Positions 28,095 through 36,613 of a stretch of 64,000 nucleotides of DNA are shown piece by piece. Every line of letters begins with the position of its first letter. Position 1 is the stretch's first letter. The notes below the pieces were generated by a model. The model worked only from the letters and a program-made list of their open reading frames with translations, ran no database searches and was not told where the DNA came from. The stretch comes from an uncultured Microscilla sp. (lineage in GTDB: Bacteria > Bacteroidota > Bacteroidia > Cytophagales > Microscillaceae). The stretch is from positions 62,001 to 126,000 of the forward strand of contig NZ_CANLRP010000002.1 in NCBI RefSeq assembly GCF_947493425.1, written 5' to 3'. Position numbers and translations under genes: made by a program.

Positions 28095-28580
28095 ATGTTA
28101 TCCAGAATAATTTTTTTACAAAAAAGGATAGGGTATCAAAACCAACCCTTTTATATTATCAAGCTCAAAACCATGCGCGATTTGCGGGATGAAGAAGGCA
28201 ACTTATTACCTGACAAACAAAGAGTTACTATCATTGGCAGGTTTTTGAGAAAAACATCCTTGGATGAGCTCCCTCAATTGATTAATATACTCAAAGGTGA
28301 TATGTGTTTGGTAGGACCACGTCCATTATTGCCCGAATACTTACCCTTATATACTCCCCAACAACTCAAGCGTCATAGTGTAAAACCGGGCATTACCGGA
28401 TGGGCACAAGTAAACGGGAGAAACTCGCTTACATGGCAGCAAAAGTTTGAGCTTGATTTGTGGTATGTAGAGAATCGCTCCTTTAGGTTAGACTTAAAAA
28501 TACTTTGGCTGACCTTTTTGAATATATTCAGAAAAAGGGATGGCGATGAACTTGCTGAAAAGTTTAATGGCAAAAATTAA
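28095..28580 (+). CDS. Bacterial sugar transferase (PglC-type), N-terminally short
   Basis: 161 residues matching the catalytic part of phosphoglycosyl transferases (PglC/EpsL/WcaJ C-terminal type), which attach the first phospho-sugar to undecaprenyl phosphate. The catalytic Asp-Glu is D57-E58 in TSLDELPQL, and GPRPLLPEYLPLY and WAQVNGRN are present. About 30-40 residues that form the re-entrant membrane helix in normal members are missing: it begins at the FLQKRIG equivalent of FFRQERVG. No frame remnant of that helix is visible upstream. It may be inactive or membrane-bound in another way. The aminotransferase gene follows 34 bases later. Confidence 0.8.
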   Translation: MLSRIIFLQKRIGYQNQPFYIIKLKTMRDLRDEEGNLLPDKQRVTIIGRFLRKTSLDELPQLINILKGDMCLVGPRPLLPEYLPLYTPQQLKRHSVKPGITGWAQVNGRNSLTWQQKFELDLWYVENRSFRLDLKILWLTFLNIFRKRDGDELAEKFNGKN

Positions 28581-28614
28581 CCTGTCATAAGTTTTGTCTA
28601 TTTTGGGCAAAATT

Positions 28615-29748
28615 ATGAAATCAAGACGCATATACTTATCCCCTCCCGACCTCAAAGGGCAAGAGTTGGAGCATCTAAAAGCTGCATTGCAGAGCAACTG
28701 GATCGCCCCTATAGGACATCATCTCGATAAATTTGAGGAACTATTAAGCCAATACCTTGATGGTTTGCCCGTAGTTGCCCTTAACTCAGGCACAGCAGCT
28801 ATTCATCTGGCGTTAAGATTATTAGGAGTAACAGAAAAAGATGAGGTGATATGCCCTACTTTTACTTTTGTGGCTACTACTAATCCGGTAATGTATCAAA
28901 AAGCGACCCCAATATTGATTGATAGCGAGCTTGATACCTGGAATATGTGTCCAGTACAGTTGGAGAGAGCCATTGAAGATAGGCTCAAACAAGGCAAGCC
29001 AAAACCCAAGGCCATTATTATCGTGCACCTTTATGGGCAACCCGCCCAACTTACCCAATTGCTGGCCATAGCACAAAAGTATGACATACCAGTAATAGAA
29101 GATGCTGCTGAAGCTCTTGGGAGCTGTTACAATGGGCAAAAGGTAGGTACTTGGGGACACCTTGGTGTTATCTCTTTTAATGGAAACAAAATTGTGACCA
29201 CTTCGGCAGGTGGAGCATTGGTTACCAGGCATATACATGAAGCTAAAAAAGCCATGTTTTGGGCTACCCAGTCAAAAGATAAAGCGCCTCATTACCAACA
29301 TTCCGAAGTGGGTTATAATTATCGTTTAAGTAACCTGCTGGCAGCTATAGGGGTAGGACAAATGCAACAACTAGAAGAAAAAGTAGCCCACCGACGACGC
29401 GTATTTGATTATTATCAACAAAATTTACCTACCGATGTATTGAGTTTTCAACCTGAACTTGCTGGTACTTTCTCAAATCGTTGGCTCACTTGCATTGTAT
29501 TAAATCAGCAAAAAACTTCTGTAACCCCACTACAGTTGCAAAAAGCTTTGGAGGCTGAAAACATAGAGTCCCGCCCACTGTGGAAACCGATGCATTTGCA
29601 ACCTCTGCTCCGGCAATGTCCCTATTATGGTCATGCTGTTGCCGAGGGTTTATTCCAGCAAGGGCTATGCTTGCCGTCAGGTGCTAGTCTTCAGGTGGTA
29701 GATTTGGACAGAGTTGTAAAGGTAATAAAAAGAGTGCTCTCAGTTTAA
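28615..29748 (+). CDS. DegT/DnrJ/EryC1/StrS-family sugar aminotransferase
   Basis: 377 residues from the ATG at 28615 (a TTG 21 bases earlier is in frame). PLP-dependent aminotransferase of the nucleotide-sugar type (PglE/WecE-like); the Schiff-base Lys is K192 in FNGNKIVTTSAGG, with LNSGTAAIHLAL (57-68) and GYNYRLSN. It aminates a 4-keto sugar nucleotide for surface glycans. Together with the sugar transferase it forms the typical start of a glycan locus, but the acetyltransferase and flippase usually found there are absent. Confidence 0.87.
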   Translation: MKSRRIYLSPPDLKGQELEHLKAALQSNWIAPIGHHLDKFEELLSQYLDGLPVVALNSGTAAIHLALRLLGVTEKDEVICPTFTFVATTNPVMYQKATPILIDSELDTWNMCPVQLERAIEDRLKQGKPKPKAIIIVHLYGQPAQLTQLLAIAQKYDIPVIEDAAEALGSCYNGQKVGTWGHLGVISFNGNKIVTTSAGGALVTRHIHEAKKAMFWATQSKDKAPHYQHSEVGYNYRLSNLLAAIGVGQMQQLEEKVAHRRRVFDYYQQNLPTDVLSFQPELAGTFSNRWLTCIVLNQQKTSVTPLQLQKALEAENIESRPLWKPMHLQPLLRQCPYYGHAVAEGLFQQGLCLPSGASLQVVDLDRVVKVIKRVLSV

Positions 29749-30290
29749 ATAGCCATACCCTTGTATGCATTGATTGTAAAAATATGAAATTTTTGTTAAT
29801 TATATTACATTCTTAAAGGTCACGTGATTTTTTTGAGTGTATTGGCATTATAAAAAGCACTAATGTGTATAATTACATTTTATATGATAAAAATATTAAA
29901 TAAAGATATTTATGTGGTGGTAAGTATTTGATGTAATATTAAATTTTGTTTGAAAAGTTTTTTCACACTTTTTATAAGGTGTTTTTTTAATTGAGAAGTC
30001 TTTGTATACTTTTATTTGTTAATGTTTTCTTTTGTTAATTAGCCCTTATTTTGTGTTCAATATTCTGATTACTAGTTTTTTAAGCTCAAGTTTTTTTGTG
30101 ACTATTAGTTAGTAAAAAAATGTCTGAAGTTTACTTGTGCTGCGTAATAAGATAGGCTTGTGTTTACTTTTTGTATACTACGAATATTTGTTTTGGTTGA
30201 TTTTTAGTGATAATGTTACATCAGAAAATAGCTATTTCTATTATTCAAACAATCAACCCAAATTATATTATTACTAATCATTTTAATTTT
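29749..30290. other. AT-rich gene-free stretch before the subtilisin gene
   Basis: 542 bases, visibly richer in A/T than the rest of the window, with no supported ORF, terminator or TAnnTTTG element (the near matches TACTTTTTG and AATATTTG lie around 30165-30190). It may hold the promoter and regulatory sites for the protease gene. Confidence 0.5.
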
Positions 30291-31526
30291 ATGCTAAAGC
30301 TAAAACATCTGTTCGTTACACTAATCATTTTTACTCTTTTTACTGCTTGTAATAACAACCAGGAAGAAGTAAAACCAAACAATGAAACAACTGTAGAGCA
30401 AACTGACATATCAAAACTCAAGGCAGGAGAGATAATACCTGGAATGTATGTAGTAACCTACAACAACCAAAATGCCCGCATGAACTTGGCAGGCAAAGAT
30501 TTCAGGGCAAGAAAATCTACAGTAAGAAACTATACCAGTAGACTCTTGAAAGAGGACTTTAAAGTACCTACCAAAAACATATACAAAGCGTATGGTACTG
30601 CTATTCAGGGTTTCTCAGCAAAACTTACTGAGAAACAAGTAGCTGCTTTGAAAAAAGATCCACGTATTGCCGCTATAGAGCCAGATCGTATTTTGTCTAT
30701 TAACTACAAACAAGAGAAAAAGTATTTCCAAGCCTTTGCTCAAAGTACTCCTTGGGGTATCAATCGTGTAGGTAGTGCCAACGGAGCAGGCAAAACTGCT
30801 TGGGTAATAGATACTGGGGTAGATTTAGACCATCCTGACTTGAACGTAGACGTAAACCGAAGTGTATCGTTTGCTGGACTCTACTTCTGGATATGGAGAA
30901 TTGGTGATGATACTGACCCGAACGATGGCAACGGTCATGGTACTCACGTAGCTGGAACAATTGCAGCTAAAAATGATGGCAATGGAGTAGTAGGGGTAGC
31001 GTATGGTGCTACAGTAGTAGGCGTAAAAGTGCTAGGTTCTGGTGGAAGTGGTTCTACCTCTGACATTGTAGATGGTATTGATTATGTAGCAGCCAATGCT
31101 TCGCCAGGCGATGTGGCTAATATGAGTTTAGGTGGAGGTGTTTCTACCGCACTTGACAATGCTGTAATAAACTTGGGCAACACTGGTGTATTGGTTGCTT
31201 TGGCAGCTGGTAACGAAAATCAAAATGCTAATAATGTATCTCCTGCGCGTACCAACCACCCCAACGTAGTAACGGTATCAGCTATGGATAGCAATGATAA
31301 TTTTGCTTCATTTTCTAACTATGGCAATGCGGTAGATTATTGTGCCCCAGGTGTAAGCGTAAACTCTACTTGGAACAATGGAGGATATAGATCAATCAGT
31401 GGTACTTCTATGGCTAGTCCTCACGTAGCTGGTTTGTTACTATTAAAAGGTAATACTAACCTAAGCACTGATGGCACCGTAAATGGTGACCCAGATGGAA
31501 ATGCTGATCCAATAGCAGTAAAATAA
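30291..31526 (+). CDS. Subtilisin-like (S8) serine protease lipoprotein
   Basis: 411 residues from the ATG at 30291, chosen because it gives a lipoprotein signal (lipobox FTAC, Cys 20); the frame also opens 84 bases earlier. Residues 50-150 form an inhibitor-I9-type propeptide (GMYVVTYNN...IAAIEPDR). The catalytic domain has the triad D174 (VIDTGVD), H216 (GHGTHVAGT) and S373 (GTSMASPH). It ends in a short DGTVNGDPDGNADP tail without a recognisable sorting domain. It digests proteins at the cell surface or periplasm. Monocistronic, followed by a terminator. Confidence 0.9.
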   Translation: MLKLKHLFVTLIIFTLFTACNNNQEEVKPNNETTVEQTDISKLKAGEIIPGMYVVTYNNQNARMNLAGKDFRARKSTVRNYTSRLLKEDFKVPTKNIYKAYGTAIQGFSAKLTEKQVAALKKDPRIAAIEPDRILSINYKQEKKYFQAFAQSTPWGINRVGSANGAGKTAWVIDTGVDLDHPDLNVDVNRSVSFAGLYFWIWRIGDDTDPNDGNGHGTHVAGTIAAKNDGNGVVGVAYGATVVGVKVLGSGGSGSTSDIVDGIDYVAANASPGDVANMSLGGGVSTALDNAVINLGNTGVLVALAAGNENQNANNVSPARTNHPNVVTVSAMDSNDNFASFSNYGNAVDYCAPGVSVNSTWNNGGYRSISGTSMASPHVAGLLLLKGNTNLSTDGTVNGDPDGNADPIAVK

Positions 31527-31550
31527 ATAGTTGAATAATACTTGTATGTT

Positions 31551-31587
31551 AAAAGCGTGTTCTTACTTAGGACACGCTTTTTTTGTG
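31551..31587 (+). terminator. Terminator after the subtilisin gene
   Basis: AAAAGCGTGT pairs with ACACGCTTTT (10 bp, 11-base loop) and is followed by more T residues; it starts 25 bases after the stop codon at 31526. Confidence 0.8.
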
Positions 31588-32557
31588 TGCAAAAGGGAAA
31601 GTTATTTTTCAGAAAAGGGCAAAAAAAAAGTGAGCTGGAGCAATGCGTCCAGCACACTTTGGATTACGAACTATGATGTAACTGAAAGTTTAACTGTTAC
31701 AGTCATTTTTTTGAATGACTTTAGCAGGCATTCCAGTTAAACTAATATTTATAAACTCACAAACTATTTCTATACTAAATAGCAGTACACCTCTTATTAG
31801 TTATTACTTTGTTTGATAATTTACTAGGAGCTTCTTTTTTTTAAAAGAATAAGCAGGTGAACTACATCGGGAATACGAATATACGTTATGAAGCTTTGTA
31901 GTAAATCTAAAAGTAAACGGTGTTTGTAAGTATGTTATTAATGCTAATGCCTTAATGCCATATCTTACTTTCTATGGTTACAAAGTAAAGGTAATATAGG
32001 TATTATTCCTAATTTAGTTAATCTTATTAACTAAATAGCTTGAGAAATTTTACCTTTTAATAATAATTTATCTGATAATTTTTATTGAGAGATTATAAAT
32101 ATTACAAAGGTATATTTACGTGTGTAAATCTTACAAAAAGTTTGAAAATAGCATTTTAGTCTGATGCTTGAAATACATGCGTAAAGGGGAAATTTGTACA
32201 ACGTACTAAGATTTTTTTTCAGTCATATAGGTGTTTTACCTATGAGTGTGGTATAAATAATTGATTTTAAGTGCTTTATGTGCAGGTTTTTTGCTTGATG
32301 AAATGAAAGGATGAGATTGCTAATGGAATAGCTTGCTTTTTTAAGGAGTAAGTTTTGATCTTTTTTGCTACTTTATTTACACAAAGCATTTTATTGTGGG
32401 TAGAAATTTACTTAGTTTGATCTTGATTTTTTTAAGACAATTTGAAAAAGTTTCGCGTATTATGCTAAAAGTATTACATAGTATGATATTGTATAAATAA
32501 AAAAACGAGACCTTTTGAAAGACCTCGTTTTTGATGCAGTTTATTAAACTTTTTCGC
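31588..32557. other. AT-rich gene-free stretch of about 1 kb
   Basis: No supported coding sequence; the longest open frame here is short and lacks a family likeness. It is strongly AT-rich. Only the hairpin at 32501-32531 is recognisable. Could hold an unannotated small RNA, but nothing positive indicates one. Confidence 0.45.
32501..32531 (-). terminator. Terminator after the thioredoxin-fold operon
   Basis: AAAAACGAG (32501-32509) pairs with CTCGTTTTT (32523-32531) with a 13-base loop; the A-run on the left gives a U-run on the minus strand, downstream of the gene ending at 32558. Confidence 0.75.
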
Positions 32558-33178
32558 TTATTGATTTCTCATTTTGATAGAGCAACCTATAGCGCGTGTA
32601 TAGTTTTTAGAAGGCTTTTTGCCTTTGAGTAAGTCAGCAATGGCTGCTTCTACATATTTTTCACTGATTTTGCTTTCATCACGAGCACTATCGTCAATGG
32701 CTCCTACATACACTATTTTATATTTTTGTCCCTGCTTTTGTAAAATATATACATGCGGAGTACGGCTTGCCTTGTACGTCCGGGCTACATTAGAGGTAGG
32801 GTCAAGCAAGTAAGGAAAAGTGAAACCCTTGTCTTTAGCACGGCCGACCATAGCCTTATAGCCATCACTTGGGTATTTGATAGGGTCGTTAGGATTTACT
32901 GCAATTACTGGATACCCTTTGCTTTTAAATTTTTTGTCTAAAGCAACGAGGCGATCTTCATAAGCCACCGAAAAAGGACAGTGATTGCAAGTGAAAACCA
33001 AAATAAAGCCTTTGGCATTTTTAAAATCAGCAAAAGAGGTCTTTTTACCTTTATTATTGGCATCCTTTATTTTAGGCAAGTCTTTCATTTCTTTACCTAG
33101 CATGCTTTCCTGAGCTTGAGCGTTCAATGCCAAAAGTGCCATTAGAGCAAGGGAAAATAGAGTGGTTATCTTTTTCAT
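32558..33178 (-). CDS. Exported thioredoxin-family redoxin
   Basis: 206 residues with signal peptide 1-22 (ending AQAQ). AhpC/TSA-type thioredoxin fold with a C64-N-H-C67 active site in FTCNHCPFS, and VAVNPNDPIKYP. Similar Bacteroidota proteins are periplasmic redoxins of unknown substrate. The gene follows the TlpA gene 12 bases downstream in the same direction, so the two likely form an operon and share an envelope thiol pathway. Confidence 0.82.
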   Translation of the reverse strand: MKKITTLFSLALMALLALNAQAQESMLGKEMKDLPKIKDANNKGKKTSFADFKNAKGFILVFTCNHCPFSVAYEDRLVALDKKFKSKGYPVIAVNPNDPIKYPSDGYKAMVGRAKDKGFTFPYLLDPTSNVARTYKASRTPHVYILQKQGQKYKIVYVGAIDDSARDESKISEKYVEAAIADLLKGKKPSKNYTRAIGCSIKMRNQ

Positions 33179-33190
33179 AGATAATATAGG

Positions 33191-33673
33191 TTATTTAATT
33201 TGTTTTAAAATTGATTCGACTTTCTTGTTTAGTTCAGCCTCAGTTAGGTCTCCTTTATGAAACCCACGTTTGCCAGCTTTACCATTGATAAACAACGTAA
33301 CCGGAATGGCTCCATCCCAGCTTTTATTCACCTTAGGAATCCATACATCACTTTTGGTTTCATCTAGCAATAGTACCTGGGTCTTGATTTTTTTTTTCTT
33401 AACAAAAAGTTTTACCTTTTGTTCTGAGTCCTCTACTGCCACCAATATTACTTTTACTTTTTGGTGGCTATATTTTGCCTGGAGTCGTTCAAAATATGGT
33501 AACTCTTTGACACAAGGGCGGCACCAGGTAGCCCAAAAGTTTACTACATAAGTAATATCATCTTGAGGGTTTACTAGCTTTTCAAGTGTGGCCAGTTTTA
33601 TTTTTTTTATCTCTTGTGCCTGTACTATAGTAGTAGTGGCAATAAGCAATAAAGTAAATATTATTTTTTTCAT
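33191..33673 (-). CDS. TlpA-family thiol-disulfide oxidoreductase
   Basis: 160 residues from the ATG at 33673 (an upstream in-frame ATG at 33706 would disrupt the signal peptide). Signal peptide 1-20, then a thioredoxin fold with W-C51-R-P-C54 and VTLFINGKAG (cis-Pro after IPVT). It is a periplasmic reductase/oxidase of protein thiols, for instance in cytochrome c maturation. First gene of the two-gene unit with the redoxin; a -7 element lies 31 bases upstream. Confidence 0.87.
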   Translation of the reverse strand: MKKIIFTLLLIATTTIVQAQEIKKIKLATLEKLVNPQDDITYVVNFWATWCRPCVKELPYFERLQAKYSHQKVKVILVAVEDSEQKVKLFVKKKKIKTQVLLLDETKSDVWIPKVNKSWDGAIPVTLFINGKAGKRGFHKGDLTEAELNKKVESILKQIK

Positions 33674-33703
33674 AAACGTTTGGTCAATGTATAGCAATCT
33701 TCT

Positions 33704-33711
33704 CAAATATA
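33704..33711 (-). promoter_or_regulatory. Candidate -7 element for the thioredoxin-fold operon
   Basis: Minus strand TATATTTG, exact TAnnTTTG match, about 31 bases before the ATG at 33673. Confidence 0.45.
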
Positions 33712-33765
33712 ACCCTTAAAATACCTTTGGGTTGTTAAATGAGTGTTAAAACAACTTTTGTTGCT

Positions 33766-34404
33766 TTAAATCACCAAGTGTTTTTTACCCTCAAAATAAC
33801 GTTCTGCCATCACAAAAATTTTGAGATAATAGGTATTGTCTCTGGGTAAAAAATCGGCAATAGAATAGGTGGTAAGTTCATCGTGTATATTTCGACCTTG
33901 CACGTTGCTTGTTTCACCTGAAAACAACTTGAGCCCTTCGTTTACCGGAATTTGTACAACAGTGGCAAGCTCCGCCTCTTGAATTCTATAGCTACTCAAA
34001 GGGCGGTTGTCAGCCAAAAAGTAGGTATAACAAAATTCGCGATTGATAGCGATTGACCCATGTTGTCCTTGAACGATATTGGCTTCTTGTAATATACCTA
34101 AGAATCGTAACTTCTCCCATTGTACCTGTATACCCAGTTCTTCCTCTATTTCGCGGGTGGCTTCCTTATCAGTTTCACCAGCTCCATAGTGCCCAGCTGC
34201 CGAAATATCTAAGGTCAATGGGTTATATTCTTTTTGGGCGCTTCGTTGTTGAAACACCACATAAGATTGTTTATTGGTAGAGTCTGTACGCAATATCCAA
34301 CAATGAATAGTTTTGTGCCAAAGCCCTTTCTCGTGTATTTCTTTTCTTGAGGCAGTGCCCAAATAATTGAGGTTATCGTCAAAATAATCTAAGTTTTCCA
34401 TCAA
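33766..34404 (-). CDS. Nudix hydrolase
   Basis: 212 residues. The Nudix box is GHYGAGETDKEATREIEEELGI (about residues 71-92), with the metal-binding REIEEE present; the spacer between the first Glu and the RE is six residues rather than the canonical seven, a variant I have also seen in relatives with an SAAGH start. N-terminal part resembles IDI-type Nudix proteins (WHKTIHCWILR). It probably cleaves a nucleoside diphosphate derivative; substrate unknown. Cytoplasmic. Confidence 0.85.
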   Translation of the reverse strand: MMENLDYFDDNLNYLGTASRKEIHEKGLWHKTIHCWILRTDSTNKQSYVVFQQRSAQKEYNPLTLDISAAGHYGAGETDKEATREIEEELGIQVQWEKLRFLGILQEANIVQGQHGSIAINREFCYTYFLADNRPLSSYRIQEAELATVVQIPVNEGLKLFSGETSNVQGRNIHDELTTYSIADFLPRDNTYYLKIFVMAERYFEGKKHLVI

Positions 34405-34528
34405 TTGTGATTGCTTATGTCAATGAGCCAGCAATATAGTCAATTATCCTGCGGTGAAACTATGATAAATTAGCCTGTTGCTTGCTTTTTGTACCTTGAG
34501 TAGTTTACCTTGTTCTCAAAAAAAGACA

Positions 34529-35554
34529 ATGTCACTCACAACCATTCAACTGAAAACTCCTTACCTTATTTTTTTAGGAGATGTAGACAACTTTGTATTT
34601 GCCAAAACTGGTGCAGGGATTGTTCAATGGTGCCCTGAGCTAGTAAAAGGGCAATTGCGTTTTGCAGGAAATAATTTAAGCTTGAATGTACCAGATATGA
34701 CTGTGCAGGAAGCCGCCAAAGCAGGAGCAAAAAGCCTGGTATTGGGAGTAGCCCCTATTGGTGGGCAAATCAAAGATCATTGGTTGCGTATATTTGAAGA
34801 GGCGTTGGCATTAGGAATGGACTTGGTGAGCGGTTTGCATTACCGTTTAGAACGTTTCCCTTCTTTGGTGGCAACAGCCAAAACATCAGGAGCTCAATTA
34901 ATTAATGTGCGTACACCTGCTCCAAGTTTTTCGGTAGGTACAGGCAAAAAACGTCTAGGTAAGCGTTTGCTTACGGTGGGTACAGATTGTGCTGTGGGCA
35001 AAAAGTATACAGCGTTGGCAATGACTCAAGCATTAAAAGAGCAAGGAATAAACACTACTTTTAGGGCTACCGGACAAACCGGAATTATGATTGCAGGTAG
35101 TGGCATACCCATTGATGCTGTCATTACCGATTTTGTTTCAGGAGCAGCAGAAGCTTTATCGCCTGATAATGACTCTAGCCATTGGGATGTAATAGAAGGG
35201 CAAGGGTCTATTTTACACCCAGGTTATGCTGCAGTAAGCCTGGGTTTGTTGCATGGTTCTCAGCCCGATGCCTTCGTAGTATGCCACGAGCCTACTCGCC
35301 TTACTATGGAAGGGTTTCCAAATACCGCCACTCCTAATATAGCCCAGTGCATAGAGTATACTTTATTGAACGGGCGTATCATCAATCCAAACATTCGGTG
35401 TATAGGCATGAGTGTAAACACTGCTCGTTTGCCCGAAGCCGAGCAATTGCCCTACCTTAGTCGTTTGTCCCAAGAGTTTGACCTACCTTGTGTTGACCCT
35501 ATGCTTACCGGGTGCGATGACCTGGTAGCAAAGTTAATGCAGTCAAGCAAGTAA
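34529..35554 (+). CDS. DUF1611 protein, DgcN-like N-acetyltransferase candidate
   Basis: 341 residues from the ATG at 34529 (a TTG 51 bases earlier is in frame). It has the DUF1611 architecture: an N-terminal Rossmann-like part, then a P-loop GTDCAVGKKYT (151-161) and a C-terminal domain with IEGQGSILHPGY and VVCHEPTR. In marine Proteobacteria and haloarchaea, DUF1611 proteins named DgcN are reported to N-acylate D-glutamate, working with an epimerase DgcA. The epimerase-like gene follows 81 bases downstream here, which supports the same role. Function is thus inference by context and family. Confidence 0.8.
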   Translation: MSLTTIQLKTPYLIFLGDVDNFVFAKTGAGIVQWCPELVKGQLRFAGNNLSLNVPDMTVQEAAKAGAKSLVLGVAPIGGQIKDHWLRIFEEALALGMDLVSGLHYRLERFPSLVATAKTSGAQLINVRTPAPSFSVGTGKKRLGKRLLTVGTDCAVGKKYTALAMTQALKEQGINTTFRATGQTGIMIAGSGIPIDAVITDFVSGAAEALSPDNDSSHWDVIEGQGSILHPGYAAVSLGLLHGSQPDAFVVCHEPTRLTMEGFPNTATPNIAQCIEYTLLNGRIINPNIRCIGMSVNTARLPEAEQLPYLSRLSQEFDLPCVDPMLTGCDDLVAKLMQSSK

Positions 35555-35635
35555 ACCACAAGGAGAGAGTTGTTCATTCACCGTTAGGATTTGTTCCTTG
35601 TCGCTTGTATCTTGAGCTTGTAGCCATTAAAATTT

Positions 35636-36610
35636 ATGAGACAAGTACAAATCACCTTAACCCCCTGGATATACAAAGAGCCTTTTGTGCTTACAGGGCG
35701 CACAATGACCCAAAGCGAGTTGTTGTATGTAACTATTACTGAAAACGGAATAACAGGTAGGGGCGAGAGTGTGGGTGTGTTTTATACCAATGATCGGGGG
35801 GGGATAATACTAGAGCGGGCAATGTCGGTAAAAGCAGCCTTGGAACAAGGCGTTACTCGTCAGGAACTACAAGGCTTACTACCTTCAGGTGGGGCACGCA
35901 ATGCCATTGATTGTGCTTTGTGGGATTTAGAAGCAAAACAAACAGGTAAAACAATATGGCAACTGCTAAACATTACACCCAAACCAGTACATACTGTTAA
36001 CACGATTAGCATCAACACGCCAGGTTACATGGCGGCTAAAGCCAAACTAGCAGATACTGCCCATATCAAGGTAAAACTTAATGATGAAATGCCACTTGAG
36101 CGTATTACTGCAGTGTGTGAAGCGCGCCCTGATGCTACTATAGTGGTAGATGCAAATCAAGGGTGGACTTTTAACCAATTGCAAGATTTAGCGCCTAAAT
36201 TTAAAGCATTGGGGGTAAAAATGATAGAACAACCTTTGCCCAGAGGAAAAGACGATGTGCTTGCCAATTATAACTCACCCATTGTGCTTTGTGGCGATGA
36301 GTCTTGTTTAGATACCAGCGAGCTGGAGCAAGCTGCCAAAAATTACCAAATGATCAATGTAAAGCTAGACAAGACAGGTGGACTGACTGAGGCATTAAAA
36401 CTAGTAAAGGCAGCTAAAGCTAAAGGGGTACAATTGATGGTAGGAAATATGGTGGGTACTTCGCTGGCAATGGCACCTGGCTTTGTAGTAGCACAATTCT
36501 GTGATTTTGTAGACTTAGATGGAGCGTTGTTTTTAACCAAAGACCGACAATACCCCATGAGTTATGCCAATGGGGTGGTTTCGGGTCTAAGGCCTGAGTT
36601 ATGGGGGTAA
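35636..36610 (+). CDS. Dipeptide epimerase / DgcA-like enolase-superfamily enzyme
   Basis: 324 residues of the muconate-lactonising subgroup. Active-site pieces are present: K145-x-K147 (IKVKLND), D172 (VVDANQGW), E198 (IEQPLP), D221 (CGDES) and K243 (NVKLDKTGG). This set fits L-Ala-D/L-Glu epimerases, which racemise the alpha carbon of glutamyl residues. Beside a DUF1611 gene it may instead act on N-acyl-D-glutamate. Muropeptide recycling is the alternative. Cytoplasmic. The convergent porQ gene ends only three bases away. Confidence 0.87.
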   Translation: MRQVQITLTPWIYKEPFVLTGRTMTQSELLYVTITENGITGRGESVGVFYTNDRGGIILERAMSVKAALEQGVTRQELQGLLPSGGARNAIDCALWDLEAKQTGKTIWQLLNITPKPVHTVNTISINTPGYMAAKAKLADTAHIKVKLNDEMPLERITAVCEARPDATIVVDANQGWTFNQLQDLAPKFKALGVKMIEQPLPRGKDDVLANYNSPIVLCGDESCLDTSELEQAAKNYQMINVKLDKTGGLTEALKLVKAAKAKGVQLMVGNMVGTSLAMAPGFVVAQFCDFVDLDGALFLTKDRQYPMSYANGVVSGLRPELWG

Positions 36611-36613
36611 CCC

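Noticed and set aside
31531-31740. 69-codon open frame after the subtilisin gene
   Set aside because: Overlaps the terminator and shows no protein-like composition.
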